A stretch of 64,000 bases of DNA. Origin: Novosphingobium sp. 32-60-15 (GTDB taxonomy: Bacteria > Pseudomonadota > Alphaproteobacteria > Sphingomonadales > Sphingomonadaceae). Every line of letters starts with the position of its first letter. Positions within the stretch are counted from its first letter, which is position 1. The notes below the pieces were generated by a model. The model was not told the DNA's origin. It saw nothing but the letters and a program-made list of their open reading frames with translations, and did not search any database. The stretch is from assembly GCF_002280675.1 (NCBI RefSeq), contig NZ_NCEN01000013.1, positions 1-64,000 of the forward strand. Direction: 5' to 3'. Of the stretch, positions 16,053 through 25,615 are shown in pieces. Made by a program: the position numbers and the translations under genes.

Positions 16053-18800
16053 TCAGATCGCAACACCGTTAGCGCTATCGATCCCCAGCAGGGGTAGCCC
16101 TAGCCCGTCTTCCATCGCGCAACCGTCGTAGAGGCTGCCTTTGTAATGGGCGTTCAACTCCTCGGCAGTACCGTAACTGAACGGGCCTCCGCGCAAGTAC
16201 GTCAGTCTTAATCCTGTCGGCCATGCGCCGGATGACCTAGTGATCCTGACAGTATCGGATGCCACAATGCTGGCGGTAAATCCACTCCTCGTCCACGTCG
16301 TCCCGCCATCGGTGGAAAGCTCGAAGCCGGTGACCGGCCGCCCATCTGCTGTGCGCAGGCCAGACCCCTGATTGGGAAGCACGCATTTGACCAGCATCTC
16401 GGTTCGTGCAGCATTGATGGTGATTTGTGCAGGATCAACATAGGGGTTGGTGGCATGGGGGCTAAGCCCGCGGGCGCGCAGATATGTTTCACCAATCCGG
16501 TAGCCCAGCCGATAAGACCCCTCGCGCAAGACCTGGCTTTGATGCGGCCCGCCAAGGTTGATGTCGGGTGCTGTGGTCGTACCGCTCGCAAGGTTGTCAA
16601 TGGCCATATCGGTAACCGCTGGCCCGATAACGCCCAGATCAGGGTTATCATTGCACCAAGCAATTTGCCCCTGTTGAGAATAGGTGCGCCGAAAACCGAA
16701 TTCGTCGAAATCAAACGGACCGTCATTTGTCGATGTTGCCCGCGATGGAAGACATATGCCGAACTTGTATCCGCCAAGCTGTATCGAGCCATCAAACAGC
16801 GTCCTGTTGCCCGCATATGGCCCTGTCCCGAACACGACAGCATCAAGAATCTGGCGATAGTCGTAGCCAGCATCTGCCGAATACCACGTCCAAACCGGCA
16901 CGCGATCACGCCCTGCCAACTCTGCCACTTCAACATCAATCGCCCATTGGCGTTGGGTGGCTGTATCATCAATCCAGTGCCGCGCCGAGGTTCCGGGGAT
17001 CGCGCATCCAACAACTGAAACTGCGCGCCCGTTGTTGTGTTCTCCCACACGCTCGGCAATCGCGGTGACGCCGTTGTAAGCGTTGGTCATTTGGGGCGGG
17101 ATGATGAACAGTTGCGGCCTTGCGCTCGTGCTGAACCGGGGCACGGGGCTTGTGGTCGTATCAGCCGGATCCGCAACATTGCCAACGTACCCGCAAAAGC
17201 TGGCAAGCCCGGTGGGGGCAAGTGTCACGTTGCCAGAATAAAGCATAAGGAACGCCTGACTTTGGCCGATAACGCTCAACTTGTCACCGCAACCGATCCG
17301 GCTGTTCATGCGATGGACAAGCGTTGGATGGCTTTCTGCCCAAAGCTCAAGATATCCCCACCCGGCAAATGGCGGAAGCCTGAGCGTCAGCGCCATATCT
17401 GGCGCAACCTCGTCAATCACAAATCCGGGAACGAGGACTTGCCCGTTTTCGCCAATGATGCGGCCAAATAGCGCGCCGATCAGGCCAGAACTGCGGCCCG
17501 TCAATTGAACCGTGCCAACATCCTCTCCATCTGCCGTGCACAGCACATAGCCGTCAGGCAGGCGGCCAACATCAAGGAAGCGGTCCGCTTGGGCATATGG
17601 CACGGTGCCACCTGCATGCACGGTCCCGTGGATTGATCCTGCCGTGGTGCCGTCGCCCGGCAGGATCGCCGCCAGGGATTGGGTCGTGGCACCACCATTG
17701 CGGAAGTCCCGGTAAAGCCGGAAGGCGCTTGCCGAACCAAGTGTTTGGGCAATGTCCGCGCCTTCGCAAATCGCCTGCCACTTGGCATCGTCTCCGGCAT
17801 CGCCAACGACAAAGCCATGAAAGGCCACTGCACCATCAAACCCACCTGCCGGCGCGGCATAGGGCGCAAGGCCGGGAGCGCCACTGACGCTATCACCAAG
17901 CGAAACGTGCGTTCCGGCAAGTACATTCAGGCTGTGGGTCGTACTGCTTTGGCCAGTACCCGCGATTTTATTGAGGCCCGGCGCGTAACTGGCGATGGAA
18001 TATCCACCCGCACCATCGCACCTGACCACAATCATTTGCCATTGGCTTGCGCGCAGTTGCACATCAACTGACACGTCCACCAGATCGCCGAATGATCCCC
18101 TTGAACGCCAGCGGAATTCATCATGGCGGGTGCCGTCAAAATGATTGTCGCCATAGTGGCTTAGGCTGAAGATTTGCGAGGATCCTGTCGCCCCGTTGCC
18201 GATAACCCGGTATTCGCGGTTCAGGTTCGTCCGCTCATGCGCAACTTGCAGCATGATAAAGAATGCACCGGGCGCCCCTGAAGCCAGTAATGGCGTCTGT
18301 ACGATGCCCGTATTGGGATACGAAATTGTCCCTGCAATTCCGGCATATTGGCGGTTGAACGGCGGGAACTGCACAGAACCCACTGTCGGCTCGGAAGGTT
18401 CGACAACCTCGGATGTGAAAAATGCTTCAGATCCAACTGCGTCCGCTGCTCCGCGCCTGAGGCCGGACCTGTCCAGCGCGATCAGCGGTTGCTTGCGGTT
18501 GGTTTGCAGTGGCCCGCGTGCGCCGAAATTACCTGCGCCGCTATTGGCAAAGCTTTCTGCTTGCAGGCCACCCACAGTGGTATTGATGCCAATCGCGCTA
18601 CCGGCAGCCCCCTGCTGCAAGTGATTGCCGATAATTCCGGCAGGCGCAGCTCCGCTACCCAGCCATTGCAGGTCTCTGGCCGCGTTGTTGGCCAGCAGGG
18701 AATAGGCGTCCGGTGCGTACCCCTGATCGCCACGCAGCCAGACATTTTGCGATGCCCAGGAGTTGTGCGCGACAACAACATGGCTGTGCGCCCGCGCCAA
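16053..18800 (-). CDS. GTA-type head-spike protein, C-terminal part (downstream of in-frame TAG)
   Basis: This 915-codon frame continues the frame of the upstream 555-residue half after a single TAG. Its first residues (HSHVVVAHNSWASQNVWLRG and SLLANNAARDLQW) carry on the right-handed beta-helix pattern of that half. The middle has a lectin-like or jelly-roll look (VAHERTNLNREYR to DFRNGG). The C-terminal third carries KLSVIGQSQAFLMLYSGN and later NLGGPHQSQVLREGSYRLG, resembling the SGNH/sialate-acetylesterase Ser and His blocks. No ribosome site stands before the first codon (TTG), so independent translation is doubtful. Probably the polysaccharide-binding or modifying end of a particle spike. 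Confidence 0.65.
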   Translation of the reverse strand: MARAHSHVVVAHNSWASQNVWLRGDQGYAPDAYSLLANNAARDLQWLGSGAAPAGIIGNHLQQGAAGSAIGINTTVGGLQAESFANSGAGNFGARGPLQTNRKQPLIALDRSGLRRGAADAVGSEAFFTSEVVEPSEPTVGSVQFPPFNRQYAGIAGTISYPNTGIVQTPLLASGAPGAFFIMLQVAHERTNLNREYRVIGNGATGSSQIFSLSHYGDNHFDGTRHDEFRWRSRGSFGDLVDVSVDVQLRASQWQMIVVRCDGAGGYSIASYAPGLNKIAGTGQSSTTHSLNVLAGTHVSLGDSVSGAPGLAPYAAPAGGFDGAVAFHGFVVGDAGDDAKWQAICEGADIAQTLGSASAFRLYRDFRNGGATTQSLAAILPGDGTTAGSIHGTVHAGGTVPYAQADRFLDVGRLPDGYVLCTADGEDVGTVQLTGRSSGLIGALFGRIIGENGQVLVPGFVIDEVAPDMALTLRLPPFAGWGYLELWAESHPTLVHRMNSRIGCGDKLSVIGQSQAFLMLYSGNVTLAPTGLASFCGYVGNVADPADTTTSPVPRFSTSARPQLFIIPPQMTNAYNGVTAIAERVGEHNNGRAVSVVGCAIPGTSARHWIDDTATQRQWAIDVEVAELAGRDRVPVWTWYSADAGYDYRQILDAVVFGTGPYAGNRTLFDGSIQLGGYKFGICLPSRATSTNDGPFDFDEFGFRRTYSQQGQIAWCNDNPDLGVIGPAVTDMAIDNLASGTTTAPDINLGGPHQSQVLREGSYRLGYRIGETYLRARGLSPHATNPYVDPAQITINAARTEMLVKCVLPNQGSGLRTADGRPVTGFELSTDGGTTWTRSGFTASIVASDTVRITRSSGAWPTGLRLTYLRGGPFSYGTAEELNAHYKGSLYDGCAMEDGLGLPLLGIDSANGVAI

Positions 18801-20468
18801 CTAGCTGGAAAGGTGCGCATTGTTGCCATATGTGGTTGATATCACTTTGTTGTCGAAGGCATTGTTAAAGATCAGGAAGTCTTTGGTCCCGCCTGTGGCC
18901 GTGATGAAAATATTCTGGGCAACAAGGTTCGTCGCCACGTTGTTGGCCAGAATGCAATTTTCCAGCATGCCGGCGATGTTCTGCTGGAACCAATCCGTGT
19001 GCTGATCGAACATCGTGACCAACGTCAAAGGTGCCGTCTTCACATCACGCGCTGCAAAGCTTGCGCCTTTCAGTCCAACAAGTGACAATGCCGATGCGCG
19101 CCGTGTGTTTTCAATAACCGTCGCGGCAAAGCCTACGCCCAAACCGTTAAGCCAGGCCGCCACATCGCTCACCAAATAGCGGTTCGCGCTCATCAAGGCT
19201 TCTGTATTGCCGACCGTAAACGAAGCGCTGTTTGCGCCCCAGGTTGCCGTGATGGTTCTGCTGGAACTGTCATTCCCGCCGGAAATGGCCAAAGTGGCCG
19301 TGCCTTCCGCGCCGGTATAGGCAATCGTCAGGCTGGGCACATCCTGCGTCCAGCCGTCACTGCTATCCCAGTCATTGGTGCTTGAATGCACAACGCACGC
19401 GGCGTCCGTCACAACGTCTGCATAACCGCCATCCAACACGCAGCCGCGTACCAGACTGGCGTTGTTGCAGGGGTTTGAGACAGCGTTGATGGTGCATTCG
19501 GTAAACCAGGCGTTGTTGCGCACGAAATGCCCAAGCGGTCGTGTACCGCCACGCCACAGCGCATACCGTCCTGCGCTGTTCGTCACGGTTATGCCGTCCA
19601 GCCAGTGTTGCCTGCCGGTTGGCACTTCTTGATACAGCGCTGAAACGAAGCGGGCATCAATCGTGATATTGGCTCCGGAAAAGCGCACACCGTCCCACCT
19701 CGGACGCAGTAGCGCGGCTGAATCGGTCGTGTAGCCAGCCTTGCCGATTGTGATCGGCACTTGGGCCGAAATCTTGCAGTAACCGCGTCCCTGATAGGTC
19801 GCGCTTAATGGGGCAATGTCATAAACACCGCCTTCAATCACTGTAATTGCAGGATTTTGCGCGTTGGTCTGCGCCAAAAAGCTCAGCGCAGCACCGATGG
19901 ATTGATAACGCGCGCCATCAATTACCGGCTGACTGGGGGCAACTTCCACCTGCCGGTCGTGCAAAGCGGTTTGCGGACTAAATTGCCAGGGCCCGATTAT
20001 GCGCGTTTGCATCGACGCATCTTTGGGCACGGCTTCAAAATACAGATTGGCGTGGCCCGATGCTGAACGCGTCAGCATGATCCACCACCCAAAGTACCGC
20101 CGCATTATCCCGTTAGCATCGGCGATCTCCTGATAGGAAGGTGCCAGAATTTCGACACTCTGGCCTTCATAGTGCGCAATGACTTTTTGCAGGCCAAGAT
20201 TGTCCAGCAGCGTGCCACCGTCATTTGCCCCCGCAATCACACCAACCAGCAGATTGCGCGTGAAATACTGGTTGGGCGGAGTAATCAACCGCATCGCAGG
20301 TTTGGCCGTAACGCGCACCGGATCGACCGGCGCTTGAACAAAGCCGCTCCCGGCAACACCGGTCCACAAGGGACCGGGCCGGATTTTGTCTACAGAACGT
20401 GGGTTGGCAGGCGGCAGCGCTTTGCGCCTGCCAGTGCGAAAGCCGAAGCCGAAACCAAAACCTGGCAT
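18801..20468 (-). CDS. GTA-type head-spike protein (GhsB-like), N-terminal part ending at amber TAG
   Basis: This half gives 555 residues from ATG 20468, which overlaps the stop of the spike-base gene by one base (TGATG). It begins with a Gly/Phe repeat (MPGFGFGFGFRTGRR), then an attachment-like region (ITPPNQYFTRNLLVGVIAG). A right-handed parallel beta-helix follows from about residue 200 (ITVIEGGVYDIA, ITIDARFVSALY, DGITVTNSAGRYALWRGG, ENCILANNVATNLVAQ). It stops at TAG (18801-18803) in the middle of the helix, and the same frame runs on for 915 codons. Without the TAG the protein would have 1471 residues. I call it GhsB-like by position behind the spike-base gene and by architecture. Confidence 0.65.
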   Translation of the reverse strand: MPGFGFGFGFRTGRRKALPPANPRSVDKIRPGPLWTGVAGSGFVQAPVDPVRVTAKPAMRLITPPNQYFTRNLLVGVIAGANDGGTLLDNLGLQKVIAHYEGQSVEILAPSYQEIADANGIMRRYFGWWIMLTRSASGHANLYFEAVPKDASMQTRIIGPWQFSPQTALHDRQVEVAPSQPVIDGARYQSIGAALSFLAQTNAQNPAITVIEGGVYDIAPLSATYQGRGYCKISAQVPITIGKAGYTTDSAALLRPRWDGVRFSGANITIDARFVSALYQEVPTGRQHWLDGITVTNSAGRYALWRGGTRPLGHFVRNNAWFTECTINAVSNPCNNASLVRGCVLDGGYADVVTDAACVVHSSTNDWDSSDGWTQDVPSLTIAYTGAEGTATLAISGGNDSSSRTITATWGANSASFTVGNTEALMSANRYLVSDVAAWLNGLGVGFAATVIENTRRASALSLVGLKGASFAARDVKTAPLTLVTMFDQHTDWFQQNIAGMLENCILANNVATNLVAQNIFITATGGTKDFLIFNNAFDNKVISTTYGNNAHLSS

Positions 20469-20731
20469 CAGGCAAGACCGACGATGTCGGAGGCAGTGGT
20501 CCCCGTGGCCAAAATCGCACGAGCACGCACGTCCAGTATCATCCCGTCGGGCAAATTGCGAAAAATCACGGAGATCTCCCCCTGCAGCGGCAGCACCGCC
20601 AGATCGCCACCCAAGCCGACGTAAATGGACTTGGTTACAAGCGGCAGCGCGGCGGTATCGTGTGGCGTAACTGCAAAACAATTCTGGGCGGGCGCGATAA
20701 GGCTATCGATAGTCAACGTAAATGGATCCAT
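20468..20731 (-). CDS. Spike base protein, RCAP_rcc01079 (GhsA) family
   Basis: The 87-residue protein matches the small spike-base family known from the Rhodobacter capsulatus gene transfer agent. Its pattern is a start like FTLTIDSLIAPAQNCFAVTPHD, then LPLVTKSIYVGLGGDLAVLP, FRNLPDGMILDVRARAILATGTTASDIVGL. In R. capsulatus this protein joins the head to a fibre that binds the capsule. I chose ATG 20731, with GGAG seven bases upstream, over an upstream ATG at 20758. It is translationally coupled to the large spike gene. No capsid, portal or tail genes are in the window. Confidence 0.75.
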   Translation of the reverse strand: MDPFTLTIDSLIAPAQNCFAVTPHDTAALPLVTKSIYVGLGGDLAVLPLQGEISVIFRNLPDGMILDVRARAILATGTTASDIVGLA

Positions 20732-20896
20732 AATGACACTCCGCTCTCTCAAGAACAAATAAGGAACAAATGTGCTATCACGACCGGTATCGTGTAGGAA
20801 AACTGTTTTTTCCCGGATGAAGATTCATCCATTTTGGCTTGCGACTATTCGGCATTTGCCGATAAGGGGGCTCCCCGAAGGAGAGTTCGGCAAGGC

Positions 20897-22222
20897 ATGG
20901 CTTCGTCCGGTATACCTCTGGCAGAACGGCAAATCGCCCTGTCACCATCTCATGCTGCAATTCGCCCAAAAAGCGCGAGCAACATTGCGTTGCTGCTTCC
21001 TGCGGTCCTGCTTCTGTATTCAACGCTGCTTCCGCAAGAAGTCCGCATAACACTCGCCGGACAGGTCATTTACCCCTACCGTGCCGTCGCTTTCATCATG
21101 CTGCCATGGTTGCTTAACCGGATCGCCACCGGCCGTCTGCCGTTCAGGCCTGCTGATTTGTGGATGTTTGCAGGTGTGACGTGGATGGTTGTCTCGTTCT
21201 GCGCATTCTATGGGCTGACTGACGGTATCAGAAGAGGCGGCGCACTCGCCTTTGACGTCATTGCGCCTTATCTGATCGCCCGAATCAGCGTGCGGAACCT
21301 TCAGGATGTCCGCCGCCTCTTGATTTTCGCCGCGCCGGGCCTCCTGCTCGCCGGTGTGTCGATGATGGTTGAAAGCGTGTCCCATCGCCAACTGGTCCGC
21401 CCCTTCGCCGCAGCCATCTTCGGCCCTCTTTTTTATTATGAAAACGGACAGGCTGTTGCGACGGCTAAAGAATTCAATGTCGTACGCCTTGGCCTTTTGC
21501 GCGCTCACGGGCCATTTTCACATCCGATTCTGGCCGGACTGTTTCTGGCAAGTTTTCTGCCGATCTATCTCAATTCATCGATCAAAAAGTGGCCCTATGT
21601 GTTCGGCATGACGGCCAGCCTGTTTGCCATTTTCTCGGTCAGCTCGGCTGCATTTTTGTCGATCATCATCAGCGGCATTTTGCTTGGCTATGATCGTCTG
21701 CAAGCTCACATCGGCGGCGTGGGTTGGCGGTTCTTTGTCTTCACTCTTTTCACGTTCCTGCTGGCAGTCGAAATCGCATCGCAGAACGGTGTCTTGCCAA
21801 TCCTCATCCGCTACACGCTTGATCCGCAAACCGGATACTACCGGCAATTGATCTGGGAATACGACATGCGCTCGATCGCGAACCATCCATGGTTCGGCAT
21901 CGGCTTTACCGATTACGAGCGCCTGCCATGGATGATCACCAGCATTGATAACCACTGGCTGCTACTCGGAGTGCGCCATGGCTACATCGCAGCGATATGC
22001 ATTTTCATGTCGTCCCTTGTCGGCATTCTCAGCCTTGCGAAGACTAGCGTATGCCTTGGTAAAACGGACGGCGTTTTGGCAAAGGCGATCATCTTTTCTC
22101 TGACCGGCTTGATCATAGCGGCTTTTACCACATCATTTTTTGGCGGAATTCAGACGTGGTTTTTCATGATTGTTGGCATTTCGCTTTCAATGCCTGCCCG
22201 GCCATCAACACAGACAATCTGA
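20897..22222 (+). CDS. Wzy-like O-antigen/exopolysaccharide polymerase
   Basis: The 441-residue protein has about 11 membrane segments and the loop pattern of O-antigen polymerases. Conserved-looking parts are LGLLRAHGPFSHPILAGLF in the middle and YRQLIWEYDMRSIANHPWFGIGFTDYERLP in the large loop. It would polymerise repeat units delivered by the Wzx-like flippase. The start is ATG 20897 with an AAGGAG about 13 bases upstream; a TTG at 20834 is also in frame. It diverges from the spike-base gene with about 165 bases between. Confidence 0.75.
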   Translation: MASSGIPLAERQIALSPSHAAIRPKSASNIALLLPAVLLLYSTLLPQEVRITLAGQVIYPYRAVAFIMLPWLLNRIATGRLPFRPADLWMFAGVTWMVVSFCAFYGLTDGIRRGGALAFDVIAPYLIARISVRNLQDVRRLLIFAAPGLLLAGVSMMVESVSHRQLVRPFAAAIFGPLFYYENGQAVATAKEFNVVRLGLLRAHGPFSHPILAGLFLASFLPIYLNSSIKKWPYVFGMTASLFAIFSVSSAAFLSIIISGILLGYDRLQAHIGGVGWRFFVFTLFTFLLAVEIASQNGVLPILIRYTLDPQTGYYRQLIWEYDMRSIANHPWFGIGFTDYERLPWMITSIDNHWLLLGVRHGYIAAICIFMSSLVGILSLAKTSVCLGKTDGVLAKAIIFSLTGLIIAAFTTSFFGGIQTWFFMIVGISLSMPARPSTQTI

Positions 22223-22288
22223 AGGATTAAGACGCTCCGGCAATCCTGAGACGGGTCCTCTATCGCCCCAATATTCCAAGCTAACGCC

Positions 22289-23239
22289 ATGACGAGTTTT
22301 GACCCCATGCAATCACCTGAAGTGACCGTCATCATGGTCAGCTACAATACGCGAGACCTGACCTTGATGGCCATTGAGACGCTGTTCCAAAATGCGGGCA
22401 ATGTTTCGTTCCGTCTTGTCGTGTGGGACAATGCTTCGCACGATGGTTCGGCCGATGCCATTGCGGCGCGTTTCCCCGACGTCGAATTAATCCGCAGCGA
22501 TGACAACATCGGCTTTTCCCGCGCAAACAATGCTGTAGCTGATGCTGCGACAACGCCGTGGCTCTTGTTGCTTAACCCTGATACCGAAACATATCCCAAG
22601 GCGGTTGAAAACATACTGGCCTTCGGCAAGGCGCACCCCGAAGCCGGGATTACCGGCGGCCGCACCGTGTTCCCCGACGGCTCGCTCAACATTGCCTCTT
22701 GCTGGAACACTATGACGGTGTGGAGCCTGTTTTGCTCGGCCACCGGCCTTGCCAAGGTGTTTGTGAATTCCCCCTTCTTCAATCACGAAGGGATCGGCGG
22801 TTGGAAGCGTGATACGGCGCGCCATGTAGATGTCGTCGTGGGATGCTTCATGCTCGTTCCCACGGCGTTGTGGCGCGAACTTGGCGGCTTCAGCCCGCGG
22901 TACTTCATGTACGGTGAAGAGCATGATCTGTGCTTGCGCGCCGCACATTTGGGCTACCGTCCCATGATCACTCCCGATGCACAAATCATGCATCTGGTCG
23001 GCGCGGCCACCGCCAAGCGTGAGGACAAAGTTGTCAGCTTGATGCGCGCAAAAGTTACACTGATCCGCGATCACTGGTCTGGCTGGCGGGTTCAGGCCGG
23101 TATTGCACTGCTCTGGTTATGGATTGCCAACCGCAGGCTGGGCTCCGCTTTGAAGGCCCTGTTCTCGGGAAAACAGGATGACAAAGCGCGCTGGAAAGTG
23201 ATTTGGGCAAAGCGTCATGAGTGGCTGCAGGGCTACTGA
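22289..23239 (+). CDS. Glycosyltransferase family 2 (rhamnosyltransferase-like)
   Basis: The 316-residue protein has a GT-A fold: VTVIMVSYNTRDLTLMAIETL at the N-terminus, DNASHDGSADAI, and the donor-site LLLNPDTE. A later GEEHDLCLRAAHLGYRP block holds the ED-type acceptor motif. Such GT2 proteins often transfer L-rhamnose from dTDP-rhamnose, which fits the rml genes in the same cluster, but the sugar cannot be proved from sequence. It is the only clear sugar transferase in the window, so others needed to build the repeat unit must lie elsewhere. Confidence 0.88.
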   Translation: MTSFDPMQSPEVTVIMVSYNTRDLTLMAIETLFQNAGNVSFRLVVWDNASHDGSADAIAARFPDVELIRSDDNIGFSRANNAVADAATTPWLLLLNPDTETYPKAVENILAFGKAHPEAGITGGRTVFPDGSLNIASCWNTMTVWSLFCSATGLAKVFVNSPFFNHEGIGGWKRDTARHVDVVVGCFMLVPTALWRELGGFSPRYFMYGEEHDLCLRAAHLGYRPMITPDAQIMHLVGAATAKREDKVVSLMRAKVTLIRDHWSGWRVQAGIALLWLWIANRRLGSALKALFSGKQDDKARWKVIWAKRHEWLQGY

Positions 23240-23287
23240 CATCGCATCGGCAGACTTCCAGGTGCCTCGCTGAATATCAGCGCGCCA

Positions 23288-25615
23288 TCATGCCGCATTG
23301 GCACGAAGATCTGCCGAATTGGCCAGCGCCTGTAGTAACGCGTTTACGTCGCGGCTGCAGACGGGGCGGCTGATCAGGTAGCCTTGGATCATATTGCAGC
23401 CGATGCGGCGCAGGATTTCCAGATCGTCCACAGTCTCAACCCCCTCGGCCAATGCTTCTATGCCCAAGGCATCCGCCAAGGTGGTGATGGCGCGAACGAT
23501 GGCTTGCGCACTGCCACCTTCAGCCAAAGCGCGGACAAAGCTTTGATCTATCTTGAGTTTATCGAACGGGAACGAGCGCAAGTAGCTGAGCGAGGAATAG
23601 CCGGTGCCAAAATCGTCCAGTGCGATGCGTACGCCAAGCGACTGCATGGAATGCAGCAATCTCAACGTGCGCTCGACATCGCCGATGAATACGCTTTCGG
23701 TAATTTCCAGCTCGAGCCGGGCGGCGGGCAAGCCAGAGGCCGCCAGTGCCTGAACCACGCAAGTGCCAAGACTGTCGGGCAGCAATTGGCGGGGTGAGAT
23801 ATTGACCGCGACGGACAATTCACCAGGCCAACTTGCGGCTTGCGCGCAGGCTTCGCGGATAGCCCATTCTCCCAATTGGACGATCATGCCCGATTCTTCG
23901 GCAATCGGAATGAAATCTACAGGGCTGATCATCCCGTGTTCGGGGTGAGGCCAACGCATCAATGCTTCGAAGCCCTTCACACGCTCTTCGGAAAGACTGT
24001 AAAGCGGCTGGAAATAGAGTTCGAATTCACCTTCGCGGATAGCGCGACGCAGATCGATTTCCATGCGGCGGCGGCGGCTCGCTTCTTCGTCCAGTGTCGA
24101 TTCAAAGAAGTGGCAGGTGGCTTTTCCGTCACTTTTGGCGCGGAAAAGCGCAAGATCTGCGCATTTGAGCAGCGCATCTGCGTCATTTGCATCCTGTGGG
24201 CCAATCGCGATGCCGAAGCTGACCGATTGCAAGATTGTCTGCCTGCCAATCACCACTTCGCGATTGAGCACGGCGTCGATTGACCGGGCAAGATTGGCGC
24301 AATCCACGGTGCTATCAAGCCCTGAGATCAGCAGGCCAAATTCGTCCCCTCCAAAGCGTGCGACCATTGCATCAGGGAAACGTTCCTGCAAAGTGCTGGC
24401 GACATTGCAGAGCAGACTATCGCCGACGGGATGGCCCATCGTGTCGTTTATTGCTTTAAAGTCATCAATGTCGAAAAATGCCACCAAGGTGCGGGAATTG
24501 GCTGATTGGCGCACCATGGCGCGATCCAGCTTTTCCAGAAAATAGCGGCGGTTGGGCAGGCTGGTCAGGCTATCGTGAAGCGACGCGTACGTGATCTGGC
24601 GTTCACGCTCCTCGACCGCATCGACCATGGCGTTGAAGCTGCGCGCCAGCGAGCGCACCTCGCTATCGCCCTCTACTTGCACTTTCTCGACATCACCCGC
24701 GCCGTATTTTCGTGCGGCTTTTGCCAGCAAGTGCAAGGGGCGCGCAATCCCGCGTGCCATGCGGATGCTCAGCCATGCGCCGATAGCTGCGCCTGCCAAA
24801 GCGATGAGCGCGAGCACCCATTGCAATTGGTGGAAACCCTCCATAGCGGTCGCAAGCGAGTGCGTGAGAATGAGGCGAGGCTCCAACCCGGCTTCAAGGC
24901 TTTTTAAGGCGGACACTTGCGCCAGTTCCTTGCCCGACGCCCCCGATACAGTCTCAACTTTGGCCAAGGGCAGCGCTGCCAATGTCGGTGTCATCCTGGC
25001 GCGATCAAGGACTTTGCCGTCGACTTCGACAGCAGACAAACGCGCAAGTTCGGCCAGATCAGCGGGGCCAAGCGTGTTGAACAACAGCAACCACCCGGCC
25101 AGATCGGGCAATTCGATTGGCACAGCGGCGGCCAGCGCCAAGTCCCCATCTAGCATGGCAACGCCGCGATTTTCGTCCTTATCAAGCGCCGACAGGATGG
25201 CAGTACCGTTGATTTGCCGAGCGCCGGCAGATGGGATTACCTCACCATCAAGGCTGATTACAGCCGCTTCACGCACACCGGTGCGTTCGCGCAAACTGGC
25301 AAGTGCGCTTGAAAGTGTGGCACGGTCGCCGGTTGCAAAAGCTTCGCGGAAGCCGAAATCCCGTGCAACAACGGCACCCGCATCGGCCATTTGTTGCTGC
25401 CGGCTAGCGATAATCTGTTCGAACACGCGGGCATTCGCAGCCAGATCACGCTCAGCCGCGCGATGTGCAAACAGGCTGATGCCGGAGCTAGCCACAATGA
25501 TGGTCACCGCCATGACCGCGATAAGCAAGCCGATATAGACACGGGCCACGCGTGCGCCGAGCGTTCGGGTGTTGCGTGCAAGGTGCCGCAGTTGCAGGCG
25601 CGCTTGCCGGATCAT
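23288..25615 (-). CDS. Membrane-bound GGDEF/EAL protein (diguanylate cyclase / phosphodiesterase)
   Basis: The 775-residue protein has an N-terminal membrane helix (VYIGLLIAVMAVTIIVASSG) and a periplasmic sensor region of about 230 residues of the Cache/CHASE kind. A second helix, a HAMP-like segment (RGIARPLHLLAKAARKYGAGD), a GGDEF domain and an EAL domain follow. The active-site RFGGDEFG is intact; the preceding RFPD is one residue off the usual I-site spacing. The EAL domain keeps FEALMRW, ELEITESVF, ALDDFGTGYSSL and EALAEGVET, so both activities are possible. ATG 25615 overlaps the stop of the cupredoxin gene (ATGA), which suggests that the periplasmic copper protein and this c-di-GMP enzyme act together. 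Confidence 0.93.
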   Translation of the reverse strand: MIRQARLQLRHLARNTRTLGARVARVYIGLLIAVMAVTIIVASSGISLFAHRAAERDLAANARVFEQIIASRQQQMADAGAVVARDFGFREAFATGDRATLSSALASLRERTGVREAAVISLDGEVIPSAGARQINGTAILSALDKDENRGVAMLDGDLALAAAVPIELPDLAGWLLLFNTLGPADLAELARLSAVEVDGKVLDRARMTPTLAALPLAKVETVSGASGKELAQVSALKSLEAGLEPRLILTHSLATAMEGFHQLQWVLALIALAGAAIGAWLSIRMARGIARPLHLLAKAARKYGAGDVEKVQVEGDSEVRSLARSFNAMVDAVEERERQITYASLHDSLTSLPNRRYFLEKLDRAMVRQSANSRTLVAFFDIDDFKAINDTMGHPVGDSLLCNVASTLQERFPDAMVARFGGDEFGLLISGLDSTVDCANLARSIDAVLNREVVIGRQTILQSVSFGIAIGPQDANDADALLKCADLALFRAKSDGKATCHFFESTLDEEASRRRRMEIDLRRAIREGEFELYFQPLYSLSEERVKGFEALMRWPHPEHGMISPVDFIPIAEESGMIVQLGEWAIREACAQAASWPGELSVAVNISPRQLLPDSLGTCVVQALAASGLPAARLELEITESVFIGDVERTLRLLHSMQSLGVRIALDDFGTGYSSLSYLRSFPFDKLKIDQSFVRALAEGGSAQAIVRAITTLADALGIEALAEGVETVDDLEILRRIGCNMIQGYLISRPVCSRDVNALLQALANSADLRANAA

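Noticed and set aside
16053..20731. A prophage or prophage remnant
   Set aside because: Only spike-base and spike genes resemble particle genes. There is no integrase, capsid, portal, terminase, lysis gene or attachment site nearby, and polysaccharide genes lie on both sides.
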